The position numbers and the translations under genes were made by a program. The notes below the pieces were generated by a model. The model was not told the origin of the DNA and did no database searches. It worked only from the letters and a program-made list of their open reading frames with translations. This document shows, one piece after another, positions 31,601-43,600 of a stretch of DNA of 64,000 nt (position 1 is its first letter; each line of letters starts with the position of its first letter). This stretch comes from Bombyx mori (Eukaryota > Arthropoda > Insecta > Lepidoptera > Bombycidae), in contig NC_085125.1 in the NCBI RefSeq assembly GCF_030269925.1, positions 12,958,117-13,022,116 on the forward strand, in the 5' to 3' direction.

Positions 31601-34600
31601 CATAAAATCCCTTAAAAAACAATTGCACTGCTTAGGCTTCAAACTTGAAGTGACGTCACAACGCTGCAAAATCACCGTGTGATTCTTGCCGAAGCAGTTC
31701 ACCGTGAATATAATTCCTCTTAAAATGCAAACTGCCGGATTATAGAATGGCTCTGGTGACGAAAGGAGCGCTGTTTATAAAGACATTTGAGTATCAGAAA
31801 CAGTCCAAAACACGTTTTTTTTTTTTTTTTTTTTTTTTTTTTATTGCCTTTGTAGGCAGACGGGCATACGGCCCACCTGATGGTGAGTGGTTACCGTCGC
31901 CCATGGACTTCAGCAATGCCAGGGGCAGAGCCGAGCCGCTGCCTACCGCTTAATACTCTCCACAAGCCTCGTTTGAAGAAGGACATGTCATAGCGCTCGG
32001 GAAACACCGTGGAGGGGAGCTCATTCCATAGCCGGATGGTACGTGGCAAAAAAGATCTCTGGAAACGCACTGTGGATGACCGCAGTGGCTCCAGGTAGTA
32101 TGGATGAACTCTACTCCGGTGGCGGGCGGTGCGATGGTAAAAACGAGATGCTGGTATCATCTCGAACAATTCCTCAGAGCACTCCCCATGGAACATACGG
32201 TACAAAATACAGAGGGAACTGAAGTCCCTCCGCAGACCCAGAGGCTCCAAACGATCCGAGAGAATGGGATTATCGACAATCCGAACGGCCCTCCTCTGTA
32301 TGGAGTCAAATGGAAGAAGCTGGTATTTGGGAGCCCCAGCCCAGAGATGGGAGCAGTACTCCATGCGAGGCCGGACTTGTGCTTTATAAAGCAAAAGTCT
32401 TTGTCCAGGCGTGAAGTACCGCTTCGCTCTGTTGAGGACTCCCAGCATTTTGGACGCCAACTTGGCTTTGCCTTCCAAATGACTCCGAAACTGGACATCG
32501 CTCGAAATGTCGACCCCAAGTATCCCGATACTCTCGGAAGGTTGCAGGGATACTCCTTGGAATTGCGGCGCCATGACAAAGGGGTCCTTCTTCGCAGTGA
32601 ACGCGCAAACTTGTGTCTTTATCGGGTTGAATTGAACCAAGTTCAATTCACCCCATTCGGAGACTCGCCCCAGAGAGTTCTCCACTTCAGACACAAGTTT
32701 TGATCGTCTCTCTTGCACCACGCTCCGAGAGAGACTCTGATGGCCGATATATCGCGCATCCCCCGTGCTGTCATCTGCATAGCAACGCATGCCATCAATA
32801 GACAGCATGTCATTGATATACAGGATGAAAAGCGTAGGGGAGAGCACCGAACCTTGTGGAACGCCAGCGTTAATGGTCATGGTATCAGAACAGTCACCGT
32901 CTACAACGACCGTGATGCTCCGCCCATCCAAAAAGCTAGCGATCCACTTGCAGAGACCCTCGGGGATTCCGTAAGATGGTAACTTCGATAGAAGTGCCCT
33001 ATGCCAGACCCTGTCGAAGGCCTTCGCGATATCAAGGCTCACAGCAAGAGCCTCGCCCTTGCTTTCCAAGGCTTCAGCCCACCTGTGAGTAAGGTATACA
33101 AGAAGATCGCCAGCTGAGCGACCGTGACGGAAACCGTACTGTCGGTCACTGATCAGCTGGCGATCCTCCAGATACTTCAGGAGTTGTATATTAATTATTC
33201 GCTCCATCACCTTGGAAAGCAAGGAAGTTATCGCGATAGGCCTATAGCTCGATGGGTCCGACCGGTCACCCTTCTTGGGGATAGGGTGGACGTGGGCAGT
33301 CTTCCATGAAGACGGAACCCTGTTAGTGCAATAAGAGAGGCGATACAAACGCGTTAGCGCAGGCGTCAGCTCAGGGGCGCACGTTTTCAGAACCACTGCA
33401 GGGATGCCGTCTGGCCCGCTCGACTTATGGACGTCCAGGAGTCGGAGTTCCCGCCTGACTGCACACTGTGTAAAGCAGATCTCGGGCAGGGAACTATCAC
33501 ACCGGAGGATGTTCGGTGGTGTGGCACCCCCGTCGTCCACAGTCGAGTTCGAGGCGAAGAGTTTGACCAGAAGGTCAGCCTTCTCTTTCGCACTATGGGC
33601 CAGACTGTCATCGGACTTGCGTAGTGGTGGGAGACTAGACCTGCAAAAGTTTCCTTCTGCAGCTTTGGCGAGCGACCAAAAAGCACGGCTCCCAGAGGGA
33701 TAGCTCTTCAGTCGCTCGCCAATTCTAGCAACGTGCTCCGACTTCGCCTTGGCAATAACCTTCTTGTAGGACCTGGAAGCGGCGTTATATTTCCGCCTTT
33801 CCTCTGAGATGTTAGGGTCCTGACGTCTCCTGGCATTATCCCATGCCACGTATGCGGACCGCTTGAGGTGTGCAGCATCCCTGCTGGCATTGTTATACCA
33901 GGGTCTGCTGCGACCCCCAACGGGCACTTCAGAGGAGGGAATAAACAATTCCATCCCCTGGAGCACCACGTCTTTAAGACGGTCCGCACAGACGTCAGGA
34001 TCAGCAGAGGAAAAGCAGAACCGCCCCCATGGGTAGGATGCGTAAAATTCACGCAATCCATCCCAATCTGCTGACATATACCGCCAAACTCTTCGATACC
34101 CGGTCGTCGTTCGACGATCAGGACGAGAGAGTGGAACGGCAGCACGAATAAGGCAGTGATCAGACGATCCAAGCGGAGCGTCGACCACCACACTGTATCC
34201 GGCCGGATCTGTGGTCAGCAGAAGGTCCAACAAAGAAGGCTCGTGCCCCTCGATATCTGGGACACGGGTGGGCTGTGTCACCAGCTGGGAGAAGCCGTAT
34301 AGATGGATCCGTGAGGACGTGCTCACGTCCTCACGGATCCATCAGATCCAATAACTCTTGTATTAGACGCCTTCAGCTCTTAGCTCTAGTAACAGACTTA
34401 GGGACCCCAGCAACCGTGCAACTAAACCATGCATCATCCCGCTGAGTTTCTCGCCGGATCTTCTTAGCGGGCCGCTAATCCCACTCCTCCTGGCTGAGCT
34501 TTTGCTCGCCCATTTATCCTGGTGAAATTGGAAAGGCCTCCGGGCCACCAGTGACACTTGAATCATGTAAACAATTGCCTTCAACATGCCAGTTCTCGTT

Positions 34601-37600
34601 TGGGTAAAGTCAGTTTCACTCGCCCTTTAAACCGATTCGCAATCGGCACAGCCGATTGACACCATGTAGTGTTTGCGGTCCGTCAGGTGGTGGTTACTGG
34701 TGGTAGGACCTCTTGTGAGCCCGCACGGTTAGGTACCACCACCCCGCCTATTTCTGCCGTGAAGCAGTAATGCCTTTCGGTTTGAAGGGCGGGGCAGCCG
34801 TTGTAACTATACTGAGACCTTAGAATTTATATCTCAAGGTGGGCGGCGCATTTACGTTGTAGATGGGCCCCAATAACCACTTAACCAAGTTTTTTTTCTT
34901 TTTTCTTTTTATTTATTGCCCTTGTAGGCAGACGAGCATCCCGCCGACCTGATGGTGAGTGGTTACCGTCGCCCATGGACTTGGAATGCCAGGGGCAGAC
35001 CAGACAGGTGGGCTGTGAGCCCGTCCACCTATCTAAGCAATAAATCCTCAGGAACTAATGAAAATGGTCGGAGTGTCGTCGAGCAGCCTGACCGCGTCGC
35101 ACTTCCTGAACGTGCTGGCGGGCGGCGTGCTGTACGCGGGCGTGGTGTGCGGCGTGCTCACGGCGGACGTGGCGCTGTTCGAGACGCGCGCGGCCGCCGC
35201 CCTGCTGTGCGTCGGCCTGCTGCTGCACTTCGTCAGCGTCGTCGGGGCCGCCTTCGTCTGCAGCTACATCGTGAGAAGCAGTGAGTGTCGCGAGATAATA
35301 ACGTGACATTTGTGACGTCACGTTGCATTGTCGACTGACTGTGTGACCTTAAAGGCCGCGATCGGTGGGAGACTGGCAAGGGTAATCGTTGTCGTTCGAC
35401 GAGTAAATTAACCAGCAGACACAGCCTCAGTTTCTCGTCGGATCTTGTCAGTGGGTCGCGTTTCCGATCCGGTAGTAGATTCTGCGAAGCATGGCTCTTG
35501 CTAGAGTTCGTGTTAGCAACATCGTCAGGTTTGAGCCCCGTGAGCTCACCTACTAGTTAAGGTTACGCTGATATAGTATCTCTAGACCATCAGCTCAGGT
35601 AGGAGAAAAAAAAAGGGAGACTGGCAATGGGTCCTACTGAAGGACCACCCTGCTTTCTTCGTGCGATGGTCCGGCGTCCGCCCGGTATACGTAGGACCGG
35701 CGACCCCTCTGAGTCGGACAAACCCCCCCTAACTTATCAAAGAATATATTAACATTTTGAGATCTGTAAAGTATATTTAGCAAATATTATTTAAAGGAAA
35801 CTGCTTGAATGTGGTTTATTTAGGATTACCGCACACGGGCCACCGGCTACAACCACAAAACGTTGCTACCCGAATTTTTCTTGTAATTTTCATACATTAA
35901 AATAGACAACAAAGGAACGAACCGACCGTTCAATCATATATGTACCATTTCTTCGCTCACTCCGCTCTTACCCTCGTTTATTTCAGCACAATACGTGGCG
36001 TCGGTGTCGGTGATCTCGTACGGGGTGCTGGCATACCCGATACACGCGCTGCGGGGGTTGACCATGCCCGGCGCGCTGAGGCTGCTGACGGGGCTGCTGC
36101 CGCACGTGCCGCTCGCCTGGCTGCTGGACGAGCTGAGCGTCTTGGACGGAAACGGTTGGTAGTAGTAGTTTTATTTTTCCAAATGGAAAGGCAAAGGTAT
36201 CCATATCATACAGCCTAATCTTTTATATATATATTTTATGAAATATGAAACATGAAATGAAATGACATGAGATGATATGGGATGGAATATAATCTCAGTA
36301 AAATGGTGGTCATTTACTGAGATTTTTTCAGTGGACTTTTTGGAGGATCCCGAGAAGTTAGGTCCAGTGGCTTTGAGAAACGGTTGGTTCAAATCTTCTT
36401 CTTCTTCTTTACATTTTGGCTCCGGCACGGTTTGTGCATTAGCCAGCGTCAAGGAACATTAACATGTATTACTATGTTATCTACTATATATCGTTACGGC
36501 TTGGTCTAGCTCAGAGTGAATAATTGTTTAGAACTGTACGTTATCTTTTAATGGAATAAATGGCCCGACAAGTAGACGGCTCGCTTGCAATTGCGCGGCT
36601 GCACACAACGATGTTCTTCTTCGTTTTTTTTTTTTTAGATTAGGTAATTTTCTCATCTCAATCAGCAGATAAATAAGAAAAAAATTAATATTTTTCATTT
36701 AGTGACTGATTTTGTGAAATATATAAACGGCTTTGGTATGAAATTGATGTTTTATAGTAAATTTATCACAGATTACTTGGTTCATATTTTCAAATATAAT
36801 GCAAGGCTATCTTTAAAACTAAGAATAAATATCCATCGGGACACCCAGGGTTGCGGGGGTGAAGCCAGTGGCTTAGCTAGGTAACCAAGGGCCCTGGGGC
36901 AAATTAAAAAATGGGGCCCCACTGCCATGTAAACTGATTAGGTTTTACCAAATAACAATATGGAATATACCAATACTTTAAAAATGATAAGCTACATAAG
37001 CTTTTTTTTGTGCACTGCAGGGCAGGTAATAAAAATATCAAACAGTAACAACATAAATTACAATTAATACTTGGTGTAGGTTTGGCTAATAAAACGTCCG
37101 ATCCCCTCCGAGGTCAGAACCCGGATGAGGTAAGGGGGTTACCGCGGTCAACACTACAACCAGACGGCGCGGCTCACCCCAAGGGCGCCCGGCCGACGGT
37201 GCCTTCGAGGCGAATCGAAGGCACCGTCGGCCGTCTCGGTACGGCAGCCCGTCAGGTCGCCCAGACGACGCCGCTGTTGACCCGGAATACCCCGCTGGAT
37301 CAGAACCGGCCTGCCGGGTCGGCCGGCTGAGATACGATACACCGCGTCGGTGTATAGTGTTAGCAACACTCCCGGCTTGAACCCCGTGAGCTTACCTACA
37401 CCTCAAGGTGAAGCTAAAATAGCCTCCCAAGGCTATCAGCATAGGTAGGATAAAAAAAATCTGTTGATATGTTAATTTTCCACATATTTTTCATACAGGT
37501 GAGTCGATCACAGTGTCGTCGATAATGAAGTCCCACACGGCCGTCAGCTACTCCGTGTTCGTGAGCCATCTGATGATGCTGGCCCAGATCCTAATATTCT

Positions 37601-40600
37601 TCTTCCTGAACTGGTATCTGTCTCTGGTCAGACCCGGAAAGTACGGACAAGCTTTACCCTGGTACTTCTTGTTTAAGGTAAGCATTAATATATAGTAGAA
37701 TAAACCATAATCAATCATGATCGAGTTATATAACATCTTATCGCTTTCGGTGTAATTTTTTAATTATAATAACAGAGGTACCGATAACATTTTAATATTC
37801 TAGTAACAAAACTTTGCTAATAATGAATATTTAAAAAAGAAGACATGCCCGCTGAGTTTCTTGCCAGTTCTTTTCAGGACGGAGGCTAGTTTTTGTGAAC
37901 TGGCGGTAGTTCTTTTTGACGCTCAACAAGCGTATACTTTCATTTATGTTGAATAAAAAAAAGTTTTTTTTTGATTGATTGATGTTAGCTGAATACTATT
38001 GGATCAAGGGTTTATATGATGATGAGTTATTTGAAGGGATTGGGGATTGTGTATGGTCTATCATAACTTCAGCAAACGGATAGATAATACACGCATGTGC
38101 CTAATGAAGAAATAAATAAAAACGAAATTTAATTTGCTTATTAAACTGTTATTTATATACTTATTTATGACTAGCGACCCGCCCTCGCTTCGCTTCGGAT
38201 ACATGAAATTTTATTATTGATTATTTACGACATCACATTAGAAACCTCAAAAATAACAGTATTTCTTCACTATTTAATGGATGTTATTATACATATAAAC
38301 CTTCCTCTTCAATCATTCTATCTATTAAAATAAACCGCATCAAAATCCGTTGCGTAATTTTAAAGATATAAGCATAAATAGGGATATAGGGACAGAGAGA
38401 GAGAGAAAGCGACTTTCATTTATACTATGTAGTGATATGCTATTTTAATGAAATAACTATTTTAGGTCTCCGGGGCTAATTTAGTACATAAACTTGAAAC
38501 GACTTGGGGCAGAAATGAGCCGTCTCCTTTAATTTGCTTATTAAGATATTATTTATATACTTACTTATTGATCCACAACAGAAACAATACTGGTCGAAGA
38601 ACGAAATAGGGCCCAAGTTCGACTCGGACGCCGAGGAGCAGGTGCCGATAGTCAACGACAAGAAGTACTTCGAGGAGCCGCCGCAGAACGCCGAGGTTGG
38701 CATCCGGATCTGCAACGTGTCCAAGGTGAGGCTCTTCCGGTTCCGGACCCTTTGGACGCTCCACCTCGAGACTCAGGTCTGTAGCTAATGCACAGGCGAC
38801 CAAACCTGTGGTGCACAAACCTTTATTGCACCTGTCACATTTGTGCTTATCCATTATGACGGCGCTGTTATACGAAATTGAGAAAGGATATTTTTAATTT
38901 TTTTTTTAATCTATACTAATATATAATACAGATGTTCCGTTATAACTACTGAACCGTGCATCTGATTGACTTGAAACTTGGTATCCATGTACAAAATACA
39001 TGTACTTAATGGATAGGATAATTAATATTTATATGAGTGTTGGACTCCCTACATCAGTTGCGGGGGCGTTAATGATGAGAATCTTTGTGGGGGTGAGAAA
39101 TAATAATGTTAATTTTAAATGCCCAACGAAGCGGACCGGTACAGCTAGTAATAAGATAAAAGTATAAAGAATTACGACGATAATGATCGGGAACCGTCCG
39201 TCTGGAATTGGGAAGAGGACTGACTGGATAGAAGGGGATTGTTCTCGAATGAAGGATCATGAGTGCTGATGCTATTCGCGAAAAGTGATGGAAGCAAAGC
39301 TAGGAACCGGAGGGTATCATAACAGCGCGCTTACTAGAGGGCGCTATGGTAGAGACACCTTTTTTTTATTGCTTAAATGGGTGGACGAGCTCACGGCCCA
39401 CCTGATGTTAAGTGGTTACCGGAGCCCACAGACGTCTACAACATAAATGTCGCCACCCGCCTTGAGATATGAGTTCTAAGATCTCAGTATAGTTACAACG
39501 GCTGCCCCGCCTTTCAAACCGAAACGCATTACTGCTTCACGGCAGAAATAGGCAGGGTCGTGGTATCTACCCGCGCGGACTCACAAGAGGTCCTACCATC
39601 AGTAATACCTTTGCTAATACAGAACCCTCCGTGTATTGGTAGGTAATGATTGTTGTTTTCGAGCAGGTGTTCCAGAATCAGAAAGCCCTCGACAACGTGT
39701 CGCTGGATGTGTACAAGGGCGAGATCACCGTGCTGCTGGGACACAACGGCGCCGGCAAGACCACCCTCATGTCCATCATAACCGGTGAGTGGCGCCATCT
39801 GCCGCGCTCTCTCCGCAACACTCTCGGGAACAGTTGTGCGCCACGTAGCATCCGGCTCTGGAATAATCTCCATGATGTTCCTCTAGCGCTGTGACATGTC
39901 CTTCTTCAAATAAGGTATGCGGAGAGTACTCAGCGGTAGGCAGTAACTAGGCATTGCTGCCTTCCATGTACGACGGTCACCACTCACCATCAAATGGGTC
40001 GTGTCTGCCTAGATTTGACACTTTTTTTTTACGTTAACGCCTTATTAATTTACTTCGATCCTCAAAGCTATGTGCATTGATAGTATGAGCATGCCACATG
40101 CCACTTTTTATTGATACTAATAACTGATGTATACTAGATTTCATATTACATACAATAATGTCAGCCGACGCCGGTCATCGTGCTTGTCGAACCCGCCGCT
40201 TGTGACGAAGGGCTTGACGAGTAAATTAACACACAGACACAGCCCACTGAGTTTCTCGCCGGATCTTCTCAGTGGGTCGCATTTCCCATCCGGCGGTAGA
40301 TTCTGCGAAGCACGGCTCTTGCTAGGGTTCGTGTTAGCAACGTCATCAGGTTCGAGCCCCGTGAGCTCACTCACTATTTAAGGCTACGCTGATATAGCCT
40401 GCCAAGGCTCTCAGCTTAGGCATAAAATAAATTAAAAAAATCAACCGACGCGCGAGGTCATTGCCTTGTGGTGTCGCGACGCTTTCCATTTCCTTGAAAC
40501 TGCGGGTTATTATAAAAAGCCACCCTGCTGGTTTGTGCCGCGAAGCTGTCCTGCACTCCGGTGTGAAAAGTACGACAGTCGTTATACAATACTATTGAGA

Positions 40601-43600
40601 CTTCGACCTCATGTCTCAAGGCGTATGATGCTGTGATGTCCATGGGCTCCCGTAGCCCCTTAACACCAGGTGACTAATGGAGATCGGAACGCATCAGGGC
40701 AATACAATTATTGCTTAGATGGGTGGACGAGCTCACAGCTCATCTGGTGCTAAGTGGTTACTGGAGCCCATAGACATCTACGACGTAAATGCGCCACCCA
40801 CCTTGAGATATAAGTTTTAAGGTCTCAGTATAGTTACAATGGCTGCCCTTCAAACCGAAACGCATTACTGCTTCACGGCAGAAATAGGCTGGGTGGTGGT
40901 GCCTACCCGCGCGGACTCACAAGAGATCCTACCACCAGTAATTACGTAAATTAAAATTTGCGGGTTTGATTTTTATTACACGATGTTATTCCTTCACCGA
41001 GGAAGTCAATCGAGAACATTTGTTGAGTACGTATTTCATTAGAAATAATTGGTACCCGCCTGGGATTCGAACACCGGTGCATCACATTTTTGGCTTCGCA
41101 CATTCTCTAGCGATTATAAACCTAAGTGGAATGAGCAGGTATGATGAGCGCGACCGAGGGTAAGGTGTACGTGAACGGCACGGAGACTGCCTCCCAGCAG
41201 AGGGAAGTCCGGAAGCACCTCGGGCTCTGCCCCCAGCACAACCTGTTCTTCCCGGACCTCACCGTGCTCGAACACGTCATGTTCTTCACTATGGTAACTA
41301 TCTTTAGTTGTTGTATCGCTCTAGATCATTCTGGATTCTTCTGCTAATTCTAATTATGTCTATTATGCATAAGCATAGCAAAGAGCGCCATGTCTCAACT
41401 CCATAGAACAGGAAAAATATCTCTTAAAACCAAAAAGAGACTTGTCCGAACTCTGACGCTCTCAATCCTTCTCTATGGTGTTGAGACGTGGACTCTGAAA
41501 TCAGCTGATGGCCACCGCATTGATGCCTTCGAGATGTGGTGCTGGAGGAAGGCGCTACGAAACCCGTGGACAGCATATCGGAATAACGCATCCATATTAA
41601 GACAGCTTAATATCCAAACCAGGCTCTCTACCATCTGCCTCAAGAAGATATTTGAGTTCTTCGGTCAGAAAGTTCGGTCACGTTGCCAGAAAGAGCGCTG
41701 ACAAACTTGAAAAATTGATGGGTGGCAACATTATAGGCAAAAGATCTCGTGGCCGCAAGCCAATGCGCTGGTCCGACAAAATCAGCAATACTCTGGATAC
41801 CACCGTCTACGATGCCATACACAGCGCCGAGAACAGAGGAAGATGGCGAAACGTTTACTGGTGGTAGGACCTCTTGTGAGTCCGCTGGGGTAGGTACCAC
41901 CACCCTGCCTATTTCTGCCGTGAAGCAGTAATGCGTTTCGGTTTGAAGGGTAGGGCAGCCGTTGTAGCTGTACTGAGACCTTAGAACTTATATCCAGAGG
42001 TGGGTGGCGCATTTACGTTGTAGATGTCTATGGGCTTCAGTAGCCGCTTGGCACCGGGTGGGCTGTGAGCTCGTCCACCCATCTCGGAGAAAGATAATGG
42101 GAGGAGATGGAGATGGAAGGATAATGGGACAACCCTGAGACATGAAGAATGCGACTCAGGGAGGAGGACTATTGTAGTAAAGTGGTTAAAGCACGACATC
42201 CAACTCCTTAACATATAAAGGCTTTCTGTAAGAAATGTCACAGCAGAAGACATCTTCGTTACTTGACAGTACTTAACTTTGCAATAATTTTTTTTTTCGT
42301 TTAGCTCAGGGGAACATCCTTCAGAGAAGCGAAAGCGTCTTCGAAAGCTCTTCTCGAACAGTTGGGTATCGCGGATAAAGCGAACAGCAACAGCTCCGAG
42401 CTGTCCGGCGGCATGATGAGGAGGCTGCAGCTGGCGTGCGCGCTCGCCGGCGACGCGGACGTCCTCATCCTGGACGAGCCCACGTCGGGGCTGGACGTGG
42501 AGACCAGGAGGAGCCTGTGGGACCTGTTGCTTGTGAGTGCACTGTTTGACCAGTCTTTTACAATAATATATTGGCATCACAAAATAATGAACTCGGACAA
42601 AATAATGCGCTTAGCAGAAGGAACTATTTGAAGCGAACTTGGACCAAATCATCGATATTGTTACGCGCTACAAATTAAAACTGTATTAGCACTTAGAACA
42701 CTTTAAAATTCTCAATTCACTTCTTCCGCTTTTCTTCAGGTGATCCGATTATCCAGTAGCTCAGATTACTAACTGACTGCGTGTCATTTCTGCAACGCTT
42801 TTATAGTCGAGACGACATCCCTAGAATTATCGAGAACATTCCTCACAAGTCGAGTAGTCTCGATTTGTATTTCCGCTATGTGACAATAGATGGCGTTGTA
42901 CTCTTCGAGCGTTCTAGATGTTACTAGAGCCTTTGATAGTTTGTTTCGGCTATTCGGCGATAGATGGCGTTACTGTTAATAGCGTAACGATATTATTAGT
43001 GCATAAAAACGGACCCTCGTCTCCAGCCATTTGTTCACTAACGACTAGTTAGCTGTGAGGAGTGCCGCGCCAGGTCATGTGCTCTGTGGCGACTGTATCT
43101 TGTGTTGTCCCATAGAGCGTGCGAGGGTCGCGCACCGTGCTGCTGTCCACGCACTTCATGGAGGAGGCGGACGCGCTGGGTCACCGCGCCGCCGCGCTGC
43201 ACCACGGCCGGCTGCGCTGCCACGCCTCCACCATGTACCTCAAGAAGGCCATCGGTATGCTTTGTTGTCTATGATCACTCTCGCTGCTTATCAAATAAGG
43301 ATTCACAAACTGATTAGAAACTCTGCCCATGTAATATTTAACGTGTAACTAAATCTATATACGTGAAGCAAAAACTTTGTACACCTTTTTACGAAAATTG
43401 CACGGAGGGAGGACTATGAAATTTCCCACACTTATAGGGGATATAGTGAAGGGGTGCAGAATGCTAATTTTTATCTTTTATTTATACATCAATAATACAT
43501 TGATGTGCCTTTGGAAAACATACAGCATTGTATTATGAAGAAGCAGTGTGTACTTAGCTTAGATTCCTTGTCTATGTCCAACCATAGACCGTCAATTTAG

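Noticed and set aside
34952..35284. Arg-rich 110-codon frame over ABCA exon 7
   Set aside because: Wrong frame over a GC-rich exon.
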